A stretch of 10,284 bases of DNA. Source: Chloroflexia bacterium (GTDB lineage: Bacteria; Chloroflexota; Chloroflexia; QHBQ01; JADMIH01). This document shows, in pieces, positions 1 to 6,254 of this stretch. Positions within the stretch are counted from its first letter, which is position 1, and each line of letters opens with the position of its first letter. Location of the stretch: positions 1 through 10,284 of the forward strand of contig JAICKM010000193.1 in assembly GCA_025927935.1 (NCBI GenBank), written 5' to 3'. Under the pieces are notes generated by a model. The model did not search any database. It was not told the DNA's origin and saw only the letters and a program-made list of their open reading frames with translations. A program made the position numbers and the translations under genes.

Positions 1-198
1 CAGCAGCGCGTGGACATGGCGGCCTTGCGGCACGCCTTTGCGCCCCTCCGGCCCCACCGGGAAGCGGTCGCGCTCGACCAGGATGACCGTGGCAAAGTGA
101 TCGGCCAGCACTCGCGCGGCCAGCATCCCGGCCATGCTCCCACCAATTACCACCGCCGTGCCGCCGCCCGGTTTCCGCTCTGCCGCTGCCTGGTTCAT
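1..198 (-). CDS. FAD-dependent oxidoreductase/monooxygenase, N-terminal fragment
   Basis: The first 66 codons of a minus-strand gene are visible; the rest lies outside the window. The start is ATG at 198-196, with a strong ribosome binding site AGAGGAGGAT about 6 bases upstream. The protein begins with a short polar leader and then a Rossmann-type dinucleotide-binding segment: strand TAVVIGG, loop GGSMAG (residues 19-24), helix, and the second strand VILVERD, whose acidic end (Glu44) normally contacts the FAD ribose. Next comes RKGVPQGRHVHALL, a segment typical of FAD-dependent monooxygenases/geranylgeranyl-reductase-like proteins of Actinobacteria and Chloroflexota. The substrate cannot be inferred because the substrate-binding domain is missing. 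It is transcribed divergently from the secreted-protein gene at 517. The family assignment is fairly secure; a specific enzyme name is not. Confidence 0.85.
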   Translation of the reverse strand, partial: MNQAAAERKPGGGTAVVIGGSMAGMLAARVLADHFATVILVERDRFPVGPEGRKGVPQGRHVHALL

Positions 199-255
199 CG
201 ATCTATCCTCCTCTAGCTGTACCCGCCGTAGCCGCGGACGATCCCGCTTGGCCCC

Positions 256-290
256 TCCCCTATACTATACGCCCGGCCGCTGTTCATTTT
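256..290 (-). promoter_or_regulatory. Candidate promoter for the FAD oxidoreductase gene
   Basis: On the minus strand a -10-like TATAGT (269-264) lies in the AT island 261-270 within GC-rich DNA. A weak -35-like TGGAAA (293-288) sits 18 bases upstream. This would give a leader of about 55-60 bases before the ATG at 198. The -35 match is poor, so the exact element is uncertain. Confidence 0.35.
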
Positions 291-339
291 CCAGTCCAAA
301 CCCTGCTCATTATCCCGATGGGCAGGGCAAGCGGCGTCC

Positions 340-368
340 TTGTCGCGCGCCAACCGAAGTGCTACAAT
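340..368 (+). promoter_or_regulatory. Candidate promoter for the secreted repeat protein
   Basis: TTGTCG (340-345), a 17-base spacer and TACAAT (363-368) form a sigma70-type promoter pointing right. It would start transcription near 375, leaving a GC-rich leader of about 140 bases before the ATG at 517. The rest of the 318-base gap (199-516) shows no credible gene. Confidence 0.5.
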
Positions 369-516
369 GAGGGCAGCAATCCATGGCGGCCCCGGCCCCG
401 GCCCGCGCCGCCGCGCCGCACGACCCCTTGCGTGCGGCTAGTTGAGGTGTACGGCCGGCAGCGCCCCGTTGCGGCCAGACCTCGTTTCTCCTGGCGGAAA
501 GGAATACGGAACCCCC

Positions 517-1866
517 ATGCGCCCCATTGCGCGACTGTTGCGCCTGATTGGTGGCCTGGCGCTGCTCAGCCTGCTGTTCATGCCGCAGGCCGGGCCGGCT
601 CAGGCCGCCCAGCCCTTCCCCGAAACCGGCCACACGATCAGCGATCCCTTCCTGAGCTACTGGCGCGCCAACGGCGGCCTGGCCCAGTTCGGCTATCCCA
701 TCTCCGATCTCCAGACAGAGATCTCCGCGCTGGATGGCAAGCCGTACACGGTGCAATATTTTGAACGCGCCGTGTTTGAGTTGCACCCGGAGAACGCGGG
801 CACGCCCTACAACGTCCTGCTCGCCCAACTGGGCGCCTTCCGCTACCACGCGCTCTACCCCGCGGGCGCGCCCGATCAGCAGCCCGATACGCAGAATGCC
901 CGCTACTTCGCGGAGACAGGCCACAGCCTGGGCGGCGCGTTCCGCGCCTACTGGGAGCAGCACGGCGGGCTGGCCCAACAGGGCTACCCCATCTCGGACG
1001 AGTTCACCGAGGTCAGCGCGGTAGACGGCAAGCCCTATACCGTGCAGTATTTCGAGCGCGCCGTCTTCGAGTTGCATCCAGAGAACGCAGGCACGCCCTA
1101 CAACGTCTTGCTCACCCCGCTGGGCACACTGCGCTACCAGGCCCGCCCCGCGAACGCCCCGCCCAGTCCCACCCCGCCGCCCGCCGGCCCGCCGCCCGCT
1201 GCGCCGCCCGCCGCCGGTGCCGATTGCGCGGGCATCCCCGCCGCCCAGGGCCAGGTTGTGACCCCGGTCTGCGGGCCGCAGGGCAGCAGCTTCCACTTCA
1301 CCGCCCAGGGCTTCACGCCGGGCGAAACAGTCGTCGTCTGGATCACCTGGCCCGACAACACGGTCCATACCGCGTCGTTCCAGCGCACGGCGGACTCGGC
1401 GGGCCAGGTGCCGGATGTGGTCTACCAGACCCAGGTGGATAGCCCGGTGGGGCTATGGGCGACGACCATGGCCGGGCTAACCAGCCACACCCAGGCCATC
1501 GGCTACTTCCGCGTGACGCGCGTCCTGCCGGTCGCCCCGCCGCCCAATGCCGCCTGCGACGCCTCCGGCAGCATCGACGGGCAGGCCACGCCTAGCAGCG
1601 CGCGCCTGGGCGACACCATCCAGATCACCGGCCAGGGCTTCCACCACGGCGAGGACAACCGCGTCTGGTTCACGTCGCCCGCGGGCGTGGTCATTCCGGC
1701 CCGGCAGGTGCCCAACGAATATATCCACCTGGACGGCACGCTTGGCCCCTTCCCGCTGCAAACGGGCGCGGGCGCCTTCGGCCAGGCCGCCGGGCGCTGG
1801 GCCATGACCATCCAGGGCCTGGTCAGCGGCCACCGCTCCATCATCTATTTCTGCCTGGCGCGGTAG
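517..1866 (+). CDS. Secreted protein with two ETGH/GYP/QYFERA repeats and two C-terminal Ig-like domains
   Basis: This is a 449-residue exported protein. The ATG at 517 is preferred over an in-frame ATG at 442: it follows GGAAAGGA at 496-503 and starts directly on a signal peptide (Arg-rich start, hydrophobic core at about 10-22, likely cleavage AQA|AQP after residue 30). Residues 34-109 and 130-206 are two copies of a module with FPETGH or FAETGH, an aromatic YW, GGLAQ, GYPIS, DGKPYTVQYFERAVFELHPE and NVLL. A proline-rich linker (about 209-233) leads to two beta-rich domains at about 237-336 and 346-448. Each has a G-Q-GF turn and paired cysteines, resembling IPT/Ig-like folds. The module is familiar from Chloroflexota extracellular proteins, some with enzymatic or peptidoglycan-related partners. 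No catalytic domain is visible here, so a binding or cell-surface role is an inference. Confidence 0.9.
   Translation: MRPIARLLRLIGGLALLSLLFMPQAGPAQAAQPFPETGHTISDPFLSYWRANGGLAQFGYPISDLQTEISALDGKPYTVQYFERAVFELHPENAGTPYNVLLAQLGAFRYHALYPAGAPDQQPDTQNARYFAETGHSLGGAFRAYWEQHGGLAQQGYPISDEFTEVSAVDGKPYTVQYFERAVFELHPENAGTPYNVLLTPLGTLRYQARPANAPPSPTPPPAGPPPAAPPAAGADCAGIPAAQGQVVTPVCGPQGSSFHFTAQGFTPGETVVVWITWPDNTVHTASFQRTADSAGQVPDVVYQTQVDSPVGLWATTMAGLTSHTQAIGYFRVTRVLPVAPPPNAACDASGSIDGQATPSSARLGDTIQITGQGFHHGEDNRVWFTSPAGVVIPARQVPNEYIHLDGTLGPFPLQTGAGAFGQAAGRWAMTIQGLVSGHRSIIYFCLAR
616..1134 (+). repeat. Internal tandem protein repeat, two copies
   Basis: Copy 1 spans 616-843 and copy 2 spans 904-1134. The stretch from DGKPYTVQYFERA to YNVLL is identical at protein level between copies, while the DNA differs at many third positions (for example GTGCAATATTTTGAA against GTGCAGTATTTCGAG). 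This indicates an old duplication kept by purifying selection rather than a recent copy. Confidence 0.9.
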
Positions 1867-1872
1867 AGGCGC

Positions 1873-1892
1873 GGGCCGGTTGCAACCGGTCC
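1873..1892. repeat. Palindrome, possible dispersed repeat or terminator hairpin
   Basis: GGGCCGGTTGCAACCGGTCC lies 7 bases after the stop codon of the secreted protein. It contains a perfect 14-base palindrome (1876-1889), extended by one G-T wobble and two G-C pairs. As RNA it folds to an 8-bp stem with a UGCA loop. It is followed by CCTACAAT rather than a T-run. The core plus CCTACAA resembles short intergenic repeats scattered in Chloroflexota genomes. It could equally act as the 3' end hairpin of the preceding gene. Confidence 0.5.
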
Positions 1893-1982
1893 CTACAATC
1901 GATAGTACATGCGGCTAAGACCTTGACGGCCCGGGGATCGAGGCGATCAGGTACCGCCGCTTGCAAGTCCATGCGCCGAAAG

Positions 1983-2013
1983 TTACCCCTTGCCGCCAAC
2001 TATGCTATATAAT
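1983..2013 (+). promoter_or_regulatory. Candidate promoter for the MerR-like regulator gene
   Basis: An AT-rich stretch TGCTATATAAT (2003-2013) contains either an extended -10 (TGC then TATATA) or a perfect TATAAT (2008-2013). Upstream TTACCC (1983-1988) is a weak -35 at 17 bases from TATATA. Transcription would begin near 2017-2020, leaving about 165 bases of leader before the start codon at 2184. The -10 is convincing; the -35 is not. Confidence 0.5.
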
Positions 2014-2183
2014 GCGTACATCGACGGCTGTGTGCGGTGGCCGGTAGGCATGGTCCGCGAGGGTGTCCGAGGCTTCCCCGCGCGGGCGAGCGGCGAACCA
2101 TCCTGGGCCGGAGCCGGCTTCCTGGCCTAATTTGTGCTACGTTTCGTAGAGTATGACGGACGTGTCCTTAGCAAGGAGTAACT

Positions 2184-2657
2184 TTGTTGCGCCGGACCAT
2201 CAATTTCGAGCCGGTGAACCGCGGAGCAATGTGGACCAAGCTGAATCTTACCACGGCGCAGCTTGCCCAGCTTTGCGATCTCACCACGCGCCAGGTCAGC
2301 TATTGGGCGCTGAAAGGTTACCTGCCGCGGTCCCCACAGAATAATGAGCGCTTCAACGGCAATGCCGTGGATATGTGCATGCTGATCAAGCAGGCCATGG
2401 ACGGCGGCGCCACGCTGTCCCATGCCGCCCAGATGGCGTCGGCCTACCTCGCGGAGGAACTGCGCCGCCAGCCGCAAATGGACAACTTCGGCCCGCCGGC
2501 CTTGCTCGATATTTACGAGAAGCTGACCGGCGTCGAAGGCACGGTGCGTATGGTGCGCGAACTTATCGAGCCGCAACTGCCGCCCCGCGACGCGGCGCAA
2601 GCGGTGGATTACGACGGGGAGTCTGTGAGCGAGAAGGACTCGGCGCTCACCAGGTAG
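2184..2657 (+). CDS. MerR-like helix-turn-helix transcriptional regulator
   Basis: This small protein of 157 residues begins at TTG 2184, or at the adjacent TTG 2187, behind a good AAGGAG at 2173-2178. An in-frame ATG at 2229 has no comparable binding site. Residues 22-48 (LTTAQLAQLCDLTTRQVSYW, then KGYLP) form a helix-turn-helix of the MerR type, with the recognition helix TTRQVSYW and the following wing around GYLPRS. Residues 60-95 are helical (AVDMCMLIKQAM, AAQMASAYLAEEL). The C-terminal part (about 103-135) has a further helix and then an acidic, probably flexible tail. No cysteine cluster or ligand-binding domain is evident, so no inducer can be proposed. It may control the downstream disordered-protein gene or an unseen target. 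The fold class is well supported; its regulon is unknown. Confidence 0.8.
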   Translation: MLRRTINFEPVNRGAMWTKLNLTTAQLAQLCDLTTRQVSYWALKGYLPRSPQNNERFNGNAVDMCMLIKQAMDGGATLSHAAQMASAYLAEELRRQPQMDNFGPPALLDIYEKLTGVEGTVRMVRELIEPQLPPRDAAQAVDYDGESVSEKDSALTR

Positions 2658-2704
2658 CGCCGGCGCGGCGGCCGGGGCCACCCGGCATATTTCTTGCTTC
2701 CGCT

Positions 2705-2732
2705 ACCGCTGGGGAGCGGTTTCAACGCTCCC
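2705..2732 (+). terminator. Competing hairpins after the MerR-like gene
   Basis: ACCGCT-GGGG-AGCGGT (2705-2720) is a 6-bp stem followed by TTTC and resembles a short intrinsic terminator. It overlaps a second possible stem, GGGAGCG (2712-2718) with CGCTCCC (2726-2732), 7 bp around a GTTTCAA loop. The two cannot form together. The T-run is short, so real termination is uncertain. Confidence 0.4.
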
Positions 2733-2803
2733 GCGGACCGGCGCCAGGGCGCACGCGCAGCCCCCGTCGCTCCGCTCTCTAGCCGTAGAGGAGGCCAGCA
2801 TCC

Positions 2804-3499
2804 ATGAGCAAGCATAAGCATGAGCCGGACAATCCGCAGCAGCACGGGCGGCCCCGGCAAGCGCCCGCCCCCGGCGACGATCAGGACAACCTGCCCAACC
2901 GCAGCGCCAACACCAGCCTGACCAATCCGGGGCCGCCGCCGCAGAGCGCCGGGTCCGGCCAGTTTGGCGAAGTGGACCAGACGGGCCAGGGCACCGACCT
3001 GACCGCGCAGATGGAGAGCGCCGGGCCGTCGTCGGGCAATGTGCCTAACAGCGACGATATGATCCCCTGGGACCCCACGGGCAAGATCGACGACGAAGTG
3101 GAGCGGCGCTACCGCAAGCCGCCCGCCTCACCCCAAACACCGCCCAGTGGCAGCCCTGGCCGGGGCGCAACGCCCCAGACGCCGCCCGATGTGCCGGCGC
3201 AGCCCGCGGATGATCCCGGCGGGGCCGCGCCGCCGAGCGGCACGCTGCCCCGCGACCCCGGCGACAGCTCCTCCAGCGACTACTCCGGCCCCATCACCAG
3301 CGCGCCCGCGGACGCCGGGCAGAGCACCGTGCGCACCATGCAGGATGTGCGCTCCGCCCCGGTGCCGGCGCACGGCACGCGGGACGCCCAGCCCCCGGCA
3401 GACGGCGGCACCACCAATGACGCGCCCCGCAAGACGCCCAGCAAGGCGCCCCATCCCCGCCCTCAGCGCGACACAAGCGGCTACGGCGAGGTCCAGTAG
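2804..3499 (+). CDS. Proline/glycine-rich, probably intrinsically disordered protein of unknown function
   Basis: I do not recognise this 231-residue protein. The start ATG 2804 has a strong AGAGGAGG at 2787-2794, so translation is likely real. It lacks a signal peptide and membrane segments and has no cysteine. It is dominated by Pro, Gly, Ser, Asp, Gln and Thr, including several PQTPP / PPSG-like blocks at about 106-150, and should be mostly unfolded. The N-terminus is His/Lys-rich (MSKHKHEPDN). The only stretch likely to be ordered is about residues 84-105 (DDMIPWDPTGKIDDEVERRYRK), which combines a Trp-containing turn with a charged helix and could be a binding motif. It is separated from the MerR-like gene by 146 bases and ends 29 bases before a strong terminator. 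Low-complexity GC-rich sequence can make false ORFs, but the ribosome binding site and the terminator argue for a gene. Confidence 0.7.
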   Translation: MSKHKHEPDNPQQHGRPRQAPAPGDDQDNLPNRSANTSLTNPGPPPQSAGSGQFGEVDQTGQGTDLTAQMESAGPSSGNVPNSDDMIPWDPTGKIDDEVERRYRKPPASPQTPPSGSPGRGATPQTPPDVPAQPADDPGGAAPPSGTLPRDPGDSSSSDYSGPITSAPADAGQSTVRTMQDVRSAPVPAHGTRDAQPPADGGTTNDAPRKTPSKAPHPRPQRDTSGYGEVQ

Positions 3500-3528
3500 G
3501 CAGCAGATTCGACCACCGCAATCGCGCA

Positions 3529-3557
3529 ACAGGGCGGCCCCGGCGGGGCCGCCCTGT
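3529..3557 (+). terminator. Strong hairpin terminator
   Basis: A perfect 13-bp stem, ACAGGGCGGCCCC (3529-3541) pairing with GGGGCCGCCCTGT (3545-3557), closes a GGC loop and is followed by CGTTTG. It lies 29 bases after the stop of the disordered-protein gene. Because it sits between converging genes it may also stop minus-strand transcription, although no T-run is seen on that side. Confidence 0.8.
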
Positions 3558-3631
3558 CGTTTGTCCGCCCCAGGAGGCGGAAGTTCCGCATCGTGTCACG
3601 GCCGCTGCCCCGATCCGGGCACACCGGCCGC

Positions 3632-3653
3632 GCCGGCGCCTGCGGTCGCCGGC
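3632..3653 (-). terminator. Possible hairpin after the phosphoesterase gene
   Basis: GCCGGCG (3632-3638) and CGCCGGC (3647-3653) form a 7-bp stem with an 8-base loop, just past the minus-strand stop codon at 3665-3663. No T-run follows, so it may only protect the 3' end or act together with the larger hairpin at 3529-3557. Confidence 0.35.
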
Positions 3654-3662
3654 GGTTCGCGC

Positions 3663-5819
3663 TTACGGAGCGTTCGCCAGCGCTGCCACCTGGTCCAGCA
3701 GCGCCTCACCTTGCGCGGTCAGGCGCTTGGCTTGCTGCTCGTTGGCGGGCTGGTTGTCGAACGTGGCCGACTCCAGCAAGACCTGCATCTGCCCGGCCAG
3801 CGTGTTGCGTTGGGTAGTGAAGCCGGTGAGCTGGTTTTCCAGATTGGTGTAGGTACTGTCATCCGCGGGGCTGCCGCTTTCCAGCGCCCGCGTGGAGATG
3901 CGCAGACTATCCAGGCCAAGCCGGCCCACGGCGGCGTTGATCTGCTTGTAGACCGCACCCAGGCGCAGCAGCGTCTCGCGGTGCGCCCGCAGCGCTTGCG
4001 GGAGCGCCCAGGCATAGAGCGGTTCGATGATCGCCCGCCCATCGTGCATGTAGTCGTCGTGCAGCCCCAGCAACATCATCATCGTCGGACGGATATCGGT
4101 GTGATCCGTCCACGTCGCCGTATCGACACCCTGGTTGCGCACGCCCGGCCCGACTATGCCGAGCCAGGTGGTCGTGATATCAGGCGTCACGTCGCCGTGA
4201 TTCCAGGCAAAGGCCGGGTTCACCGTGACGCAGGGGCTGTTGCAGTTGGGCGCCCCGGCAAACAGGAAGTAGTCAGGCCGCGCAAACATCGTCAGCGTCG
4301 GCGTGCGCGCCGGATCGGCGGTCACCATGTGCAGCAACTTCATCTCGATCGGGTCGGCCAGGCCCAGCGTCAGATGCTCAAGCTGGTTATTGTACGGGTT
4401 CACGGCGGTCAGCGCGCCGGTCGCCCGGTCGAAGTTACGGGTCACGAGCGCGTCCCGCGCCGGGTTGTTGGTGAGGTAGATCGTGGGCGCGTCGTCGGAG
4501 TGGACCGTGAAGGGGGTGGTAATGCCCTGCTCGGTCGCCAGCAGACCCGCCATGTTCGTGTTGACCTCGCCGATCAGGCTGTACGTGCAGGGTGTATGCA
4601 CGCCGTCGCAGTTCGCCGGGCTGGGCGGCCCGCCGGCAAAGTGATCGTTCTCGTCGGCGGTGAAGACGAACAGGGTGTTACTGGAGTTGATGCCGTCGGC
4701 GGCGAGGCGCTGGAAAAACTTGTCGAAGGCCAGGTCATAGGCGGCGAGGGCCGCCACATAGCCCGCCGAACCGGGGCCGTAGGCCGGGCCGCTGGGGTGG
4801 GCGTCGTGGGCATCGGAGATATAGGCGTAAGTCACCGGCACGCCGTGCTCCTGCATGGCCGCCACGTAAGACAGCGAGACCGTCGCCGCCATGCCGTCAA
4901 AGCCGGGGAAGCCGACATGCCCGGTCGGGTCCTGGATGACGTTGCCGTTCAGATCAGTCAGCGGCCCACTGGGGCTGATCTGCGGGACGGTGTACTTGTG
5001 GCCGAAGAGCCCCTGGTAGCCGCTGTAGCCGCCCGGCTCGTCGGGCAGCAGATCCGGCTTGCCGTGGTTCGCGGCGGCGCACAGCGCGTTACCCTGCGCG
5101 CAGTGGATGCCGACGCCGACGAAGTCGGCGAACGCCTGGCCCGGATTGGCGACAACTTCCTGGGCTTCGGGCGAGTTGGCGCCGAACACGGTCGGGATGT
5201 CGATACCGGTGTTTTCAAGCACCATATTCGCCGTCGCCACGGTCCCGACGTTGCAGCCGGCGCGGGTGTAGGGCACCCACGGTGCGGGCGCGTTCTTGCC
5301 GTCCGCCGTCAGCATGTTATAGGTCGTGTCGGTGGGGGTGGGCGGGTTGGCCGGATCGAACAGCGGCGCGGTCCAGTAGGCGAAGGACACGCCGGTGTGC
5401 GTGGTGCCGTTGGGCAGGAAATAGCGGAAGCTGTTGCTGACCGGCACGCCGTGCCGGTCGCCGTAGACCCCGGTCAGCGAGGTCAGGATGTCGGTGGCCG
5501 TGTGCGAAATCAACGGCGTGTGATGATTGGCGAGCATGACGCCGTTGTTCTCGATGAAGTTGAGCAGGTGGGGCATCTGCTCCAGGTCCGACGGGACATT
5601 GGGATTATCGCGGGTGAAGTGAGTGTTGTCGAACTGCACATAGATGACGTGCTGGACGGTGCCGTTCGGCGAGTTCAACTGGCAGCCGTTCGTGGCAAGG
5701 GCCGGCAGGGGTGCCGCCACGAAGGCCCAACTACTCAGCCCGGCAATCATCGCCAGGACCGGGATCAACGCCATCAGGTGCCAGAAGGGGTGCTGTCGAT
5801 GTCGGGTAACGCGATTCAC
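3663..5819 (-). CDS. Exported alkaline-phosphatase/sulfatase superfamily phosphoesterase, function unassigned
   Basis: This 718-residue protein starts with GTG at 5819, with AAGGAGGAG a few bases upstream. Residues 12-36 form a signal peptide or N-terminal anchor. The catalytic domain fits the alkaline phosphatase superfamily: strand VIYVQFDNTHF with metal-ligand candidate Asp64; nucleophile region HHTPLISHTATDILTSLTG (about 99-117; Thr101, Ser105 or Thr107) followed by YGDRHGVPVSN; YISDAHDAH (333-341); FTADENDHFAG (386-396) with Asp392-His393; and TDHTDIRPTMMMLLG (571-585), closely resembling the late sulfatase/phosphodiesterase motif around its His ligand. Several cysteines (46, 189, 240, 247, 404, 411, 526, 530) suggest disulfides outside the cytoplasm. 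Residues about 600-718 are a helical, glutamine-rich extension. Substrate cannot be assigned: phosphate mono- or diester hydrolysis or a sulfatase-like reaction are all possible. The sulfatase Cys-x-Pro-x-Arg signature is absent, which favours phosphoesters. The gene converges on the disordered-protein gene. Confidence 0.85.
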   Translation of the reverse strand: MNRVTRHRQHPFWHLMALIPVLAMIAGLSSWAFVAAPLPALATNGCQLNSPNGTVQHVIYVQFDNTHFTRDNPNVPSDLEQMPHLLNFIENNGVMLANHHTPLISHTATDILTSLTGVYGDRHGVPVSNSFRYFLPNGTTHTGVSFAYWTAPLFDPANPPTPTDTTYNMLTADGKNAPAPWVPYTRAGCNVGTVATANMVLENTGIDIPTVFGANSPEAQEVVANPGQAFADFVGVGIHCAQGNALCAAANHGKPDLLPDEPGGYSGYQGLFGHKYTVPQISPSGPLTDLNGNVIQDPTGHVGFPGFDGMAATVSLSYVAAMQEHGVPVTYAYISDAHDAHPSGPAYGPGSAGYVAALAAYDLAFDKFFQRLAADGINSSNTLFVFTADENDHFAGGPPSPANCDGVHTPCTYSLIGEVNTNMAGLLATEQGITTPFTVHSDDAPTIYLTNNPARDALVTRNFDRATGALTAVNPYNNQLEHLTLGLADPIEMKLLHMVTADPARTPTLTMFARPDYFLFAGAPNCNSPCVTVNPAFAWNHGDVTPDITTTWLGIVGPGVRNQGVDTATWTDHTDIRPTMMMLLGLHDDYMHDGRAIIEPLYAWALPQALRAHRETLLRLGAVYKQINAAVGRLGLDSLRISTRALESGSPADDSTYTNLENQLTGFTTQRNTLAGQMQVLLESATFDNQPANEQQAKRLTAQGEALLDQVAALANAP

Positions 5820-5838
5820 GGTTGCTCCTCCTTAAGAA

Positions 5839-5911
5839 CGCTAACAGCCGTCGGGCAGGCGGGCACCTGCCCCTGCGCCCCTCACAGAGGGAGCGGAGAA
5901 CGCCGTTAGCG
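5839..5911 (-). promoter_or_regulatory. Nested inverted repeats in the phosphoesterase 5' leader
   Basis: CGCTAAC (5839-5845) and GTTAGCG (5905-5911) form an outer 7-bp inverted repeat. It encloses an inner hairpin GGGCAGG (5853-5859) / CCTGCCC (5866-5872) with a 6-base loop. On the minus strand the structure ends about 10 bases before the AAGGAGG of the phosphoesterase. The 435-base gap 5820-6254 otherwise shows no convincing gene; a smaller CCCAG/CTGGG hairpin lies at 5962-5977. No known riboswitch class was recognised. Confidence 0.35.
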
Positions 5912-6226
5912 GGAACCGTAGTTGGTGGCCGCGTGATACCTGACTCTCAATGCGAAATCGACCCAGAACGTCCTGGGCGACTGCACCCGCCTCCTTGCCG
6001 TGTGCAGTTAACGGCGGGATTCCGCGACCGCCCCGCAACGTCGCGTGCCGGGGTGTGTGGCCGGGCGGCGACAGGCGCCCCACCCGTGAGAAAGCAAACT
6101 GGACCATACCCCGCTTCTCTATTGTACTCGGTGGAGTCAAGCGCCGGCTGCGCGCATCGCCCGGCCCGGCAGGGCGCGGGCGGGTTCGATCGTGAAGATG
6201 CCGCGCGGGCAGCTTTCGCACCGCCA

Positions 6227-6248
6227 CCCGGAGGCTCAAGCCGCCGGG
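6227..6248 (-). terminator. Hairpin after the histidine phosphatase gene
   Basis: CCCGG-A-GGCT-CA-AGCC-G-CCGGG is an almost perfect inverted repeat with a single A/G mismatch, located 7 bases beyond the minus-strand stop codon at 6257-6255. Placement fits a transcription end or mRNA-stabilising hairpin. There is no clear T-run on the minus strand. Confidence 0.5.
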
Positions 6249-6254
6249 CGCAGC

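Noticed and set aside
442..516. Longer form of the secreted protein starting at ATG 442
   Set aside because: It would add 25 residues ahead of an obvious signal peptide; ATG 517 has its own ribosome binding site and places the signal peptide at the N-terminus.
310..1368. A 352-codon minus-strand open frame opposite the secreted protein
   Set aside because: It has low-complexity Gly/Arg/Ala composition, no domain and no ribosome binding site. The plus-strand frame has a signal peptide and a conserved repeat, so this is a shadow of codon bias.
2014..2150. Possible SRP RNA in the leader of the MerR-like gene
   Set aside because: The stretch CCTGGGCCGGAGCCGG superficially resembles part of the SRP domain IV loop, but the conserved GGAAGG...AGCA core is missing.
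3147..5909. A 920-codon plus-strand open frame opposite the phosphoesterase gene
   Set aside because: It is Arg/Ala/Val/Gly-rich with no recognisable domain, has no good ribosome binding site, and overlaps the disordered-protein gene in another frame. Long stop-free antisense frames are expected opposite a GC-rich gene, and the minus-strand protein has clear catalytic motifs.
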